From Didymella arachidicola (Eukaryota; Ascomycota; Dothideomycetes; Pleosporales; Didymellaceae), in NCBI GenBank assembly GCA_016630955.3, contig CM049995.1, positions 1,054,001-1,118,000 of the forward strand: a DNA stretch of 64,000 nt, given 5' to 3'. The notes under the pieces are model-generated. The model ran no database searches. It saw nothing but the letters and a program-made list of their open reading frames with translations, and was not told where the DNA came from. This document shows, piece after piece, positions 1-12,367 of this stretch; the first letter of the stretch is position 1, and every line of letters starts with the position of its first letter. A program made the position numbers and the translations under genes.

Positions 1-3000
1 GCGAGGCATGTACTAGCCTGAAGGTCCGCTTCTGCTATTCCACAGACTTCTGAGACGGTGCTATAGAGCATCGATCTGACATTTTCATGACCGAAATCTC
101 TGGCTGCCGCCGCTTTCTTGATTGCTTTTGTGGGGATTAGGTTCTGATCATTATAAATGACCCCTTTAGGATCCCTGACTCCCACTTTTCGAGTAGAGTT
201 TGCCAACAAGTCTTGTGAGCGCTTTGTTGAAGGTGAGATGGCACGAGTCAGGTGTGCTTGGAAGGATTTCAGCCGTAGTCGCTTGAAGTGCATCCCTTCG
301 ACACATGCTAGGACTGAACCATCCTTGTCCAAGGCGTACGCATCCCCAATAATGGAGTCGCCAAAGCACTCCACAAGCCCGCAATAAAGCTCCATCTCGC
401 GGCCGTACAGGGCTTGATCTGCCAATTCAGGCCCTGCTGGCACGGTGACCCGCTCGACCTTGATGCAAATGCATGCCTCGTCTTTGTTGACCTTGCTATT
501 GGCAATAAATCCGGCAGCGTGGAGAAGAGTGTCTGTAAAGGCGGGTGGGCATTTGAATCCGGCGAGACCGGAGCTGGGAATCTGAAAAGTTCCAACACCT
601 TCGAGACCTGAAGAAGCGATACTCAGCTGTTTGATGGTGACGTATGGGCCCGAGTAGGCAACTACACGGGGAAAAATGACGTCGTAGAGAACTCGGGTGG
701 AGAAGCGGTCTACAAAGCTTACAGACTCTTTTTGGCGCTTGATGTACGATGTCCGACGAGCAAAATCTTGGACAATGTCTCCATCTGTGGTCTTTGCTAC
801 GATGCCAGTCGAGTATACACTATCTCCTTCAAACACTTGAAAATATGCGGCATCTGTTGTGACTTTCGTGTGGAGATCCACGCCGCTTTTGCTTTCGGAA
901 TAAACAAGAGGCTTTTCGAAGGTGAGGTCTACCAGAGTTTGAAACCGTCCTTGTTGCGGTTTGGTCAAATGGAGAGCTTCAAGAGCAAGCTCAATGTAAA
1001 CGGATGCTGGACACAAAGCGGCACCTCCCACGTTGTGAGCTTTGATAAACTCTGCAAGCGCCGAAACCTTGGATGTAAAAATTGGCCCACTCGAGGATGT
1101 GCTCCGTGAGCCATCGAGAAATCTCCAGACGGGAGCTGGTGGCGATTGGCCGTGTTTGAGCGTGCGAGATGCTGTCTCCGCAAAGGGCACAACGAAAGTT
1201 GCCGGTGTAAGTGGGTATCGAGGAAGGTCAGTGAGAAAGGTCACGTCAAGGCCTTCGTAAACCTTACGCCACCGTACTGGTACTCCTCGCAGGAACAATG
1301 AGCTCAGGGTCGAAGATATGGTGGCCCATGGGTTCGCTTTGGGCGTCAAAGAAGGGAGATAAGTCGCGTTAGTCCGTTGCAAAGTAGCCTTGATGAGAGG
1401 TAAAGCTTAGAAATAATCAGCTTTGACTCAGAGGGAGCAAATGGAGTGGAAAAACTTACTTATAGGGGAAGGTCCAACCTCAATGATGACTAAATGTTTC
1501 TCGCCAGCCACACCAGGGATGGCCTCGGCCGCACGGATAAACTCCACAGGCTGCCTCGTATGTCCAATGAAATTCTCAATGCAGAAGTCACCCTTCTGTG
1601 TTATCCTACCCAAGTAGCTCGATGCCAAAGGGATCTTAGGAGAGTTGATGGTGACAGTATCCAGTACCTGTGCAAAAGGCTTCAAGATTGGGTCTAAGGC
1701 TGGTGAATGGAACCCGAATGGCACATCCAATAATTTTGCTTTGTGTCCCGAAGACTTGCAGAAATTGACAAATCGGGTCAAAGGTGCTAGCGGTCCAGCA
1801 ACAACGCAGTCAGTGGTACTGTTCTTGCAGGCGATGACGAGATCTTCGAAGTCTTTTATCAGGCCCTCGGCTTTAGAAGGCGCAATGTTGCATGCCACCA
1901 TCCCAGTGCTGTCTGGTTGGCACAATTCAGCCATCAAGTCGGCTCTTCTGGCAACCAGGAGCAACGTGTCGCGGAGAGAGAGAACGCCAGCAATGGCTAA
2001 AGCCGCGTACTCTCCGAGGCTGTGACCAGTAACAACGTCAGGCACAATGCCAAATGATATCCATAATTGAGCGAGACAATACTCCAATACAAAGCAGGCA
2101 CATTGTGAGATGACAATTCTGTGCCTTGCTTCAAGGGCGTTGAAACGGTCCGAGTTTTCGCCCATAATAACATCGACAGACGGAAAACCCAAATCTTCAA
2201 GCGTGTCGTTGCATAGCTGGACATTCTCTCGGAATGTTGGGACAGTAGATTGTAGCTCTGCACCCATGCCGGCATATATGCTTCCCTGACCAGAGAACAC
2301 AAAAGCAACGGAAGCTCTGTTAGAGGGGGCTGCCCTAGGAGGACACTTCGTCTGTTCGAGCTTCTTGAGAATTTCGTCTCTGGATGAACCAGAGATAGAG
2401 ATGCGGAAAGCGTCGAACTCTTGTCTGCGAGCGTTTGCTGAATAACACAGATCAGAAAGTGTTGAAGTACTCTCAAGTTGCTTCAAGTATGCGCAATAGC
2501 CCTCCCGTAGCTCCTCTAGGGCTTGAGATGTCTTAGCAGAGATATTCAACACATGGCATGACCGTGCTGATGAGCTGGGACCTGGGGATGACAGCTGCGT
2601 GTACTCCTCGAGAATCAGGGCTGCATTTGACCCGGCAGCCCCAAAATTGTTCAGAAGAGCTCTTCTAGGCGCATCAGTAGCTGCTATCCATTCGACAGTC
2701 TTGGTCGGGACTAAGATGCTGCTTTCTTTCATGGATGCTAGGCGAGGGTTCAATTGTTGATGAGCAGCCTGTGGTGGTACTCGTTTGTGCTGAAGCATCA
2801 AAAGCAGCTTTGCAAGCCCAGCAGCGCCTGAGGCGGCCTCAGCATGACCGATGTTGCCTTTGATTGAAGATAAGAGCAATGGATAGCTGGGCGAACGTGT
2901 GGGTCCGAAAATAGCTTGTAGGCTGCTGACCTCAGCGTAGTCCCCTGCCTGAGTACCGGTGCCATGTGCCTCGACAACTCCGATTGAGTTGGGATCAATT

Positions 3001-5160
3001 TTTGTCTTTGTGAGTAGACTCTTGAACAGTCTTGCCTGCGTGTCCGCGTCTGGATGCGTGATGGACTTGGCAGTGCCGCACTGGTTCACCTCCACTCCGC
3101 GGATGACACCATAGATGCGATCTTTCTCATTCACAGCATCGCTGAGCTTCTTGAGAACGAACATTCCGCACCCTTCGCCGCGACAGTACCCGTCTGCTGA
3201 TGCATCCCATGGCTTGCATTGTCCCGTTGGGCTCAGAAAATGAGCTCTCGAAAGACCAAGATACATCTATTCTTGTTCAGTGAATGAAGTTTGCATGAGG
3301 TGTTTTTTTACTCACGTCTGGACTCGAAATAACGTTGACACCTCCCGCCAGTGCTGCGGTGCAATCGCCAGCCTGCAGAGCCCTGCATGCCTGATAGAGG
3401 GCGACGGTCGAAGATGAACAGGCTGTATCGACAACCACAGATGGTCCTTTGAATTGGAATGCGTAGGAGATCCGTCCGCTGAGGAACGCCCGGAGCGTCC
3501 CTGGGCTATAATACACATCTATGTCGTTGCGCGTGTTGTCCACATAGTCCAGAGTTGCAACGCCGACATATACACCGATGCTTTCCCTTTGGAATGAAGC
3601 TGTCGACTCTGGTGCATAACCAGCGTCCTCCATTGCCTCGAGTGCAGCATGCAAAAGCAGACGTTGTTGTGGGTCCATGGATTTGGCCTCACGCGGTGAG
3701 ATCTGGAAAAAGCTGTTGTCAAAGGAGAATGGATCTTCCAAAAAATTGCCATGTTTAGCATTCATCTTTCGCGGCAATAATTTACTGTCTGTGCTGTCAT
3801 CGAAGTAATCAGAAACCTGGAATCTCGACGATGGGATCTGCATTCAGATTAGCGGTCACAATGACAAGTGCAGTCGCATATCAGTAGAGCCTACATCTTG
3901 TACGACATTCAAACATCTCTCGAGCGTCTCCCAGAGCTGTTTAGATCCTCTTCCGGAGGGGTAATTGACACTCATGCCCACAATCGCAATGTCATTAGGT
4001 GAAGGTCCGTCCCCAGAAGCTGGCTTGAAAGCACCTACAGAAAGCTGTGGATGACTTGGCCTACGCTTCAAAGCTCTCAAAAGTGATCTGGAATTGGGAC
4101 CTATTGTCAAAATTTGAAGACTCGATCGACTGTCTCGGTTTAATTTGTCGAGAGAGTCTTGAATCAGTCTGTGAACCGTGGTGTCCCAGTCAACCCGATG
4201 GATGAGGATATGCTCGAGAATAGTCGTCAGTAGAGGTTCAGAAGATGGTCCAGGTACAAAACAATTGCCGTCAACAGCCGAGCGGACGGGAAAGTGGAGT
4301 GAATCCCAGGATTGGAAAACGATTTCTCGGCGCTGCACATCTGCAAGAATTTCTTCAAGGAGTTTCCTTAAGCGCTCGCCGCCATGATAATAGCCATGGA
4401 TATTGGCGAATCGGAAGACTGTATGAGCAGGAATTGAGGTCAATGTGAATTGGTGGAGACTTTTCCCCTCACCAGTGACGGAAATGACCCGGTCTGATAA
4501 TATCGCAGCTATCCGAAGTGGTAAATTGAGTGGTGTCTATGTCACAATCAGTTATTAGATCCCAGTAAAATATGGAAAAGTGTTACTTACAGATTGGTTG
4601 TGCGATATCAAAAGTTCCTCCACTTCGGAAACACTCATTCCTTGAATGGTCAACGACCAAGGACATTCTGTTTCGTTGCCGCCCGCCAGGCTCTGACAGA
4701 AAATCGACACTCGTAACCCTATCCAGAACGCAAGTCGAAAACCAGCTATTGCGACCTCAAGGAAATCTGCAGATTCGGGGTCTGGACACAGAGCGACAAT
4801 GACTGCTGGCAGAATGCCTGAACAGAATCCTGCCGATTCTGAGATTTTGGGATGAGCAACACGGGAATCCCTTGCATACTGAAAGAAGCTCAATATCTGG
4901 TGGACATATAGTGAAATACCCTGAACCACTGGGTGGTCCTCTATCGCTGGGTTTATAAGGCTGCTGGGCGACGGGAAAAGACTGATGATCCTTTCCAAGG
5001 CTAACCTGTCGGTGGAATCGAGGCTATGCAAGTCAGCAAGGAGGAGTTTGTGGCACGTCTCGATGAACTGCACAGCTGCCGTCGACGTTGATAAGATGTC
5101 TTTGCCATCAAATGACAGGCTCGACCCTTGGCCGGCGAAGAGAATGACAGCCTGTGACAT
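1..5160 (-). CDS. Non-reducing polyketide synthase (SAT-KS-AT-PT-ACP...), 3' end cut by window
   Basis: Iterative type I PKS expected to build an unreduced aromatic polyketide. Exons (minus strand): 4591-5160, 3895-4536, 3316-3837, 1460-3266 and 1405 to beyond base 1; introns are 49-57 bp and every junction keeps phase. About 1648 residues are visible. The start is the ATG at 5160. The SAT domain carries the GFCSG nucleophile motif and a downstream NIHGYYHGG histidine. The ketosynthase starts near residue 372 with VDTACSSS (Cys about 544), EAHGTGT (His about 679) and KGNIGHAE (His about 719). The acyltransferase has GHSLGEY (Ser about 994). The product-template domain has the AHNVGG histidine (about 1304) and CPPAFTD aspartate (about 1472). 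The last visible residues look like the start of an acyl-carrier domain. There are no KR, DH or ER motifs. Any second ACP, TE, MeT or R domain would lie left of the window. It is divergent from the A-T-R reductase, which suggests product release or reduction in trans. Confidence 0.95.
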
Positions 5161-5707
5161 CACTGTCGAAACGATAAGAAGTGCTGCTGGAGATGTTGTC
5201 CAAGTAGGACACTAGGAGATTAAATAAGTGCAGCACCTAAGATTGATTTGCTTGTTTTGAGCTGCACTGAGAGGCGCGACGTCGGCAAGACCCGGAATGA
5301 AGTTGGATGCCCACTGAGCCAGGCGCTGCAATCCATGGATGCATCATGTTCCGGATAAGCCGTGAAGCAGTCTTGGCCTTGATTCGTCGAGATATGCTTG
5401 ACAGGCTTAATTTTGTTACGTGGACAGGTCAAAGTTCCAGAACAGGCAGTCTCAGTGGATTATCGATGGTTCTGGGGCACGAGACCAGCGTATATCTGGA
5501 GTATGCTGGGCGGCAGACCAGCGTATTTCTGGGGTACGCGGGGCCGAAGCGGACCCGTCTGGTTTCCAACTCTTGGCATTTTCGGCCATGTACGAAGGGT
5601 AGATAAAGAATAATATATTCAAGAAGCGCACAATATTACCAATCTCGTGCGTTCTGTTCGCTTTGACCCCTAGCTCCACTTAGCGCCCGTTTGATTCCCC
5701 GACAGCC
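5161..5707. promoter_or_regulatory. Bidirectional promoter between PKS and A-T-R reductase, with paired 18-bp repeats
   Basis: This 547-bp stretch separates two divergent start codons. It holds two near-identical 18-mers, AGACCAGCGTATATCTGG at 5482-5499 and AGACCAGCGTATTTCTGG at 5515-5532, one mismatch apart and spaced 33 bp start to start. Each contains the inverted half-sites CCAG-N7-CTGG. Two copies in a shared promoter are a plausible binding site for a pathway regulator; that role is inferred. Confidence 0.5.
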
Positions 5708-8700
5708 ATGGAAAGCACGGAACAGCATAACTTTCACCGCGCACAATTCGACCCACTAGGACAAGATCTGGCGAGAGACGATAAAATACGTAGCTTGCCA
5801 GATTTGATCAACTTCAATGCCGAGGTGAATCCACACCACTTGTTTTGCATCCAGGCATCGGCAGGGTCGAATGTCGATTCTGGAAACGCCGAAGTGGAAG
5901 AGTATGGAGCAACTCGAATCAGCTTCAGAGCTCTAAAACAAGCCGTGGATGCCTGTTCATTCTGGCTCGGGAACAGTCTGCTATCACCCGCTAGAGAGGG
6001 AGGAACTAGACCAAACCTTAAGTCTGCACCAGTGGCATTGTACCTGGAAAGCGACATTGGCCTGTTTATATACATTGCGGCCCTTCTTACATTGGGTGTT
6101 CCGGTCAGTACAAGGATATGTTAGCACTGATGTTTAGATGGCTAACTGAGATCCTACAGACTGTTTTGCTCTCAGCGAGACTCAGCGCCGAGAGCGTTCG
6201 CCACTTACTGAAGGAAACGGGCTCTGAGTTTATACTGCTGTCGAAAAAGACAGAGCGTCTCATCGCGCGAGATGTAGTCGATCTCGCTAGCGTGAAGGTT
6301 GCCCCTGACTACTTCTTTTTCCTTGATCATCCTGCACAGTCAGACTCAAGCAAGGACAACCACTACAGTAACCGAATGGAAGTCGACGAGGACGATGTTG
6401 ATGTTCTGATTTTACACTCCTCCGGGACGACGGGGATGCCCAAACCTATCCGACTGGCGCACCGCTACCTTCTTGGATATGCTGCCTGCCACAGCTTCCC
6501 CGCAGACAAGACCATCTTCTGGACAAACTTTTCCACACTACCGCTTTACCATGGTTTCGGGTTACTGGCTCCATGCCTCAGCCTCTCAATAGGCATGACC
6601 TGCGTTTTCCCTCCCCGAAATATCATACCGGCCGCGCAGTCGACCATAAATCTACTCTCGTTCTTTGGCGTGCAATCGATAATGACTGTTCCCAGCATCC
6701 TCGAAGATATACTTACCTTAAAAGGGGAGAAACGTGAAAGCGCCATATCCATCCTACTTCGGATGCGCTTTGTTGCTGTTGGTGGTGGTCCACTGAGCCC
6801 TGATGCACGCGACACGCTTATTTCTGAAGGTGTCAAAGTCCTCAATCACTATGGCGCAACTGAGATTGGTGCTATTGCACCAATATTTGAGCCTGGGGAC
6901 GATTACGACGCGAGATATCTCCGCCTCCGGACCGACCTAGGTTTGCAACTGCACCCTGTGGTGGGGATAGAGGAAAAGCTTCAACGCTTCAAGCTAGTCG
7001 GATATCCTTTCGGTTGGGAAGGTAAGGCCTTCGAAATCCAGGATGAGCTCGTTAAGAGACCTGGGTCAGCACACATGGAAGTGCAGATTCTGGGCAGACG
7101 AGATGATCTTGTTGTGCTCAAGAACGGCGAAAAGGTCGATCCGCGCTATATCGAGCAGACATTAGCTCAGGATCCTGCTATCAAGACTGCAGTGTGCCTG
7201 GGACAAGGGCAGGTAGAGGTTGCAGTACTGGTGGAGCCTGCGACGCTCATTGAAGATATGGAAGGCTTCATGGATCACACTTGGCAATTAGTGTCCGAGC
7301 GGATCAATCCGTCACTTGATGCGCACGCACGAATATCATCGAAGAGGGCAATCATCGTGAAGCCTACTGAGAAGCTTATTCCACGGTCTGACAAAGGATC
7401 AGTCATGCGTAGGGAAGTTCACAGCGTATTTGAAGAGGAGATTCGCGCAGCGTACGAAGCGCTGGATCTCGAAAGCTTTGGTTCAAGCGTGAGGATCGAC
7501 ATCGAACGGCTAGGGGACAGCATTTCTGAGCTTGTCAAGCGGACAATGCAGCAAAAGCTGAATAACGACTGGGACGTGGGAGATGATTTGTTCGAACTTG
7601 GAATGGACTCGCTGCAGGCCACGCTGTTGGTAAGGCTATTGAACGCTTCGATCTCCAATGCCTCCCCAGGCAGCTTCGATATCAACGAACGACTCACACC
7701 TGCCTTCATATATCGAAACCCGTCTCTTGATAAGCTAACATCAGCTGTCAGCCAACTCATTCGCTATCAAGGTCAACGATATGAGCTTGGAAAGAGAGAC
7801 CGTGCATCGGAGATGCAAGCACTAGTGGAAGAGTGCTTAAACAGCCTGGAATGCACAGAGGACTTCTCCATACTTGATGGTCCCTCGGCCAAAAATGATG
7901 GCACAGTGATTCTCCTCACAGGCTCGACGGGGAACCTCGGAGCACATATGCTGAAATATCTAGCGCATAGCACCCGCATAGCAGGCATCATCTGCTTAAA
8001 TCGCCAGGTCTCGGGAGACAGCAGTATCGGTGGCCTGAGACTTCGTCAAGAGGAAGCCAACGCCAGTGCAGGCGTATATCTGTCTGATACAGATTGGAAA
8101 AAGATCTCCTTCGTAGCCTCTAACACGCAGGCACCAGATCTAGGGCTGGAACAAGACCAATTGGCACAACTCGGATCTGTTGTATCACACATCGTTCACC
8201 TGGCGTGGCCAATGGATTTCAACCGACAGCTGTCGAGCTTCCGCCCGCAGCTCAATGCATTGAATACGCTCATTCGTCTCGCATCGTCGGCTCAAAGAGC
8301 TCGCCCGCACTTGCAACCACCTCGTTTGCTCTTGGCATCATCCATATCCGTCGTGCGACATTACTACGAGCAAACAGGATCGCACGTAGTACCAGAGGTA
8401 CCGTTGGATGATCCACTCGTGACGGCAAGACTGGGTTATGCTGAAGCCAAATGGGTGTGTGAGCGTATACTACATCGAGCGGCAGAGGGGAAAGGACGGA
8501 TCACCCCTATCATCGTACGAATTGGACAGCTCAGTGGGCCCGAAGGACCTCCAGGAATATGGAAGACCGAGGAGCACATGCCTGCATTGATCAAGGCTTC
8601 GCAGATTCTTTCGGCATTTCCAGATTTGGAAGGGGTAGGTTTAACCTTGACTTTTTTCCCCTTGCCACTATAACCTCTGCCAAACACCAGAAGCTGATTC

Positions 8701-9106
8701 GCGCAAACAGAATTTCTCATGGCTCCCTGTCGATCGGGCAGCAAGATCACTTGTTGATATTCTCTTCCAAGATGCTGCGAAAGAACATGTTTACTATCAC
8801 CTTGAGAATCCGATACGGCAGCCATTGTCGGCATTAGGCGCATTTGTAGCAAATGATCTGGGGCTTAAGGAGGGTCTTGTCCCATTCAAAGCCTGGCTTG
8901 AACGTTTGCCCACCACTAGACATGTGGAAAGCCTCATAGATTTCTTCAAATCCGACTTTGAGACATTGGCAAGCGGTGGTGTTGTGCTTGGAACGCCTGT
9001 CGCAAGGGCGGTATCTGTTCATTTACGAGGAAGTGGGGCAATAAGTAAAGATTTGATTGTTGAGTACCTCAGAAGGTGGAAAATGTCAGGCTTTCTTACG
9101 AGTTAG
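5708..9106 (+). CDS. NRPS-like adenylation-carrier-thioester reductase (A-T-R), aryl/alkyl acid reductase type
   Basis: Predicted to activate a carboxylic acid as its AMP ester, load it on a phosphopantetheine arm and release it reductively as an aldehyde with NADPH. Exons 5708-6103, 6160-8634 and 8711-9106 give 1088 residues, normal for this family. The adenylation core SSGTTGMPKP lies near residue 218, followed by HYGATEIG. The carrier-site motif GMDSLQ is near 612. The reductase has a Rossmann LLTGSTGNLG near 717 and a YAEAKW motif matching the catalytic Tyr-x3-Lys. There is no condensation domain, so no peptide bond is expected. The first donor is GTCAGT rather than GTAAGT, but the join keeps phase and restores the expected sequence. 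Lying head to head with the PKS, its likely substrate is the PKS acid or a relative; this is inference from context. Confidence 0.93.
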
Positions 9107-9548
9107 TCGCTTGTCGAGATACACAGGAACTAGGCAACGGTATGCATTTTGGACAACTGGTTGGCTGCAGCTTATGAAATATTTCCCTCTATTTGGGAAG
9201 ACAGAAATTATTACACATCACAACTACGTTCACAGACTGTTGGATTATCCTTGAAGGAACCTCATAACATTCATGCAAGTTTGCCAATCCATACACGTAG
9301 AAATGTTCGTTCTACAACCTACATCTGCATTGACAATGTCATCTATCTCGCCTGAAGAGAAAGCAAACTAAGCTCGCGGGTATGTTTCCAAAAACCGGGG
9401 GCTCACACTCTCACTATTTGCTCGAGCTATTTAATTCTGCTCATCCCTCTTGTTGCTTCATTGGTTGCCCACCGTGGACTCATAGATACCCCGAATAGCC
9501 TGGTGTCTTTTCATTCCATATTTGTACACATTGTGGTTCAACCCACAT
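9107..9548. other. Convergent intergenic region, no gene seen
   Basis: This 442-bp stretch lies between the 3' ends of the A-T-R reductase and the SDR. Short open frames here have no motif or codon pattern I would support. Confidence 0.5.
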
Positions 9549-10547
9549 CTACCACGGCTGTACCTTGCCATTTCCAGTTCCAGAAACAGAATCATTGGCC
9601 CAATATCGACCAGAGATGTTGTCGATATCACCAAAAGCTAGATGGAGGGGAATGCGAGCGCCTTCGTCTAGAGGTAAACAAGGAAATCAGCGGAGCACGA
9701 TGATAGATTCTAGGCTGTATGCGACCCACCGGGCGTCTTTGGGGCGTCGCCAGCTTGAGAGCCCAAATCTGTCGATACCCATCCTGGACAACAGCAATTG
9801 ATAAGCAAATGTGGATTGTCGCGGGCCAGAATGCGAGTTCCTGCGTTCAAGGCGGCTTTGCTTGTGAAGTAAGTCATGGGCGGCCAGCCGAATTCGACTT
9901 CCTTGCCTTTGGCAGCAGCGTCCTGAGTGTATAGTTGGCGGAGTTGACCAATGAGACAGAGAGCCATCATTGAAATACGTACATTATACTCAGCGACCAG
10001 GTCAGCCAGCTGGGACATGGTCAGGCCAGGCTCCAAGAAACGTTCGCGAAGTCTAGGGGCGAAGTAGCGCAGCTGACCAGACTGGGAAGAAAGATTGACG
10101 ATGCGACCACCAGGACGCATAATCGGGATGAAAGATTCGCACACGCGGAGAGTCCCTCGGTAGTTCGCATCGAAGGTCTCACGGCGCTGCTGGGCGGTAA
10201 TGTTTTCGCGGTAGTAGTACACACCGGCGTTGTTGATGACGATGTCACATCCGCCATGTTCGGCCTGGATTGTTTTCGCAAGCGATTGGATAGACGATGT
10301 GTTGGTGAGAGAGAGCTGGACCGGTTTCACATCAACGGTGGAGGGTGTTGTATACTCGGGTACAACGCCAGCACGAGAAGCAGCGTACAGCACTAGCGGG
10401 CCTTTATAGGTTCTTACTAGATTGTCGCATATAGCGCGGCCAATGCCGCGGTTCTGCGCAAAAACAGCTGGTGAGATGCGAACAGGGAAAGGTACGCGAG
10501 TAACTTACTGCACCGGTCACTACGGCTACGCGAGGAGCAGCCGACAT
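9549..10547 (-). CDS. Short-chain dehydrogenase/reductase, carbonyl-reductase type
   Basis: NAD(P)H-dependent oxidoreductase of the classical SDR family, closest in layout to carbonyl reductases. Exons (minus strand): 10509-10547, 9983-10453, 9730-9922 and 9549-9667; 273 residues. The cofactor motif TGANRGIG is completed only by joining exons 1 and 2. NNAG follows, then Tyr-x3-Lys (YFTSK) and PGWVSTDLG. Two points fix the model. The 60-nt intron at 9923-9982 is a multiple of three, so it can be misread as coding. The open frame continues past exon 3 to a false stop near 9710, while the family C-terminus (DEGARIP...) is recovered through the intron 9668-9729. In the cluster it could reduce an aldehyde or ketone intermediate. 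It is divergent from the hydrolase. Confidence 0.9.
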
Positions 10548-10793
10548 TTGGCAGAGGGATGAGTCGAAGAGATGAGAAGAGCCAGATATCTGTGTATCTG
10601 CTATTCGGGCACGACGCAACATCAGATCGATGCAAGTGGGCGCCGAGTACGCGCAAGGCAGCAGGGAATATACTCCGGGCCGGGTGCCATGCTGTATAGA
10701 CCTAACTATATAAAGACAGCGCGATGTCATGCGTTGGTTGATATAAAACCCCGCTAACGTGTTACAGCAGGTGTTAGCGCAGGAACACAAACC
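10548..10793. promoter_or_regulatory. Bidirectional promoter between SDR and alpha/beta hydrolase
   Basis: A TATA-like TATATAAA lies at 10707-10714 and TATAAAA at 10742-10748, the latter 46 bp before the hydrolase ATG. Half-sites CCGAGTAC (10643-10650) and TACTCCGG (10671-10678) match a motif also found near the SnoaL/GFA genes and between the OMT and FMO. An inverted repeat CGCTAAC (10752-10758) ... GTTAGCG (10773-10779) sits just before the hydrolase start, so it could be promoter or 5'UTR. Confidence 0.5.
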
Positions 10794-11954
10794 ATGTTCA
10801 TCTCTGAGGAGTGGCTGCAATTGGAGCGTGACGTGCTGGGCCAACGTCCACTTATCTCCGGGACTGTGGCCCAGGTGCGAGCCGGCTACGCCCAGACATC
10901 TGAGCAGCTGCAGGGCCTTTACCCCACGGCGGACGAATATTCTGTTCGCGAGCGTAAGCCTGCCAAGCCCACGACCCACACTATGAACCATACAGCCTAC
11001 TTACCTAATCTCTCCATACCCAGACAAGGAAGTCACCGACGCAGGTATTGCTATCCGTGTCTACACGCCCACTCACACAGACGAAAGCGTTACTAGCTTT
11101 CCTGTCGGCGTCTTCGCTCACGGCGGCGGTCACATCAACGGTGGAGCCTGGGCCTCGTCCTTTGAGGATCGAATGTGCCGTTATGTCTCGCATCACACTC
11201 GTGTTGTCATAGCTCATATTGACTTCCGCTTGGCGCCCGAGCATCCCTGTCCTGCTCAAGTGAACGACGTTTTTGACGCTTATCAATGGGTGGGTCATCC
11301 TTCTGCATGTAAATGCTGCGCTGTGTCAAACTGATCACCTATCAGTGCCATCGCAATGCCGATCGACTGCACGGCGACCCTAATCGATACTTTTCTATCG
11401 GATCGTCACTTGGTGGTGGTGTGGCAGTGGGTGTGTCACTGAAGCTAATCGACGAGAATTTGGCCCATATGGTGCGCGGAGTTGTGGCCTTGGTACCTGC
11501 ACTGGTGCACCCCCATTTCGTTCCTGCTGAGTACACGTTCCTCTTCAAAGCTTATGAAGACAACTGGAAGGGATCACCACTCCAGGATGGTGAATCTATG
11601 CTCCAGTTCTACGACAACAACGGTGGTACCGCACAACGCACGAATCCGCATGTATTTCCTATTCTTCATCCCGGTCTTCACCGCCTACCACCAGTCTATC
11701 AGGCTGTCTGCGAAGTTGATCCAGTGCGAGACGACTCCACTATCTTGAAACACGTCCTTGATAAACACGGGTATGTATCTCCCATGGCCCACGGCTCACA
11801 CATCCATAGTTAACATGCACGTAGCGTTCCAAATAAGCTCGACACATACCCAGGCCTACCGCACTATTTCTGGATTTGGCCCCAGCTCAAAAGCTCTGCG
11901 CTATTTCACAAAAACGTAGCCGATGGAGTAAAGTGGGTACTTTTGCAGATGTAG
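10794..11954 (+). CDS. Alpha/beta hydrolase fold-3 (esterase/lipase HSL-like)
   Basis: Predicted esterase or thioesterase-like hydrolase. Exons 10794-10953, 11024-11289, 11346-11770 and 11825-11954 give 326 residues with consistent phases. The oxyanion-hole motif appears as AHGGGHINGG. The nucleophile elbow is GSSLGGG, fitting GxSxG although most relatives have GDSAGG. The acid is likely the Asp of CEVDPVRDD, and the histidine lies in YPGLPHYF, so the triad looks complete. The short last exon ends just after the active-site histidine, as in the fold-3 family. In the cluster it could cleave an ester or lactone, or help release the polyketide; substrate unknown. It is divergent from the SDR and next to the SnoaL gene. 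Confidence 0.85.
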
Positions 11955-12367
11955 AGCAACTACTTCTTCCCTGTGTGCTATTAGAACGCTGCAACACAGA
12001 TTTTGTTACACGAAATGATTACTAGTACGTTCTCGATAAGATTGTTCATTTGTCTATGGTGTCAAACTACGTTCAAGGTACAGTCCGAACCATCTCCTCA
12101 TAGCGCCTATAATAGAGTGCCCTCCGTACTTTGATTACATGCAATCACAGATTTCCACATGACTAGTAAAGTTTTGAAGCAAGAACGGAATGTCACATCT
12201 TCTTACAAAGGAGAACCTCTTGGAATGTCTAGTATAGTTAGATTGGAGTTTCCATAGAGCACGTGTCAAGGACGAGATATATGGTATGTGGATACAATAC
12301 AGACGGAATTTTTGTATTGTACGGCAAAATTAGCCTGCAAGCCACTTCTTATCAATTCCTTGGCCAT
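11955..12367. other. Convergent intergenic region, no gene seen
   Basis: This 413-bp AT-richer stretch lies between the 3' ends of the hydrolase and the SnoaL-like gene. No supported reading frame or repeat was seen. Confidence 0.5.

Noticed and set aside
9923..9982. Extra 20-residue insert in the SDR if the frame is read straight through
   Set aside because: It has GTACGT and CTCAG splice sites, and its removal restores the family alignment around the catalytic Tyr-x3-Lys.
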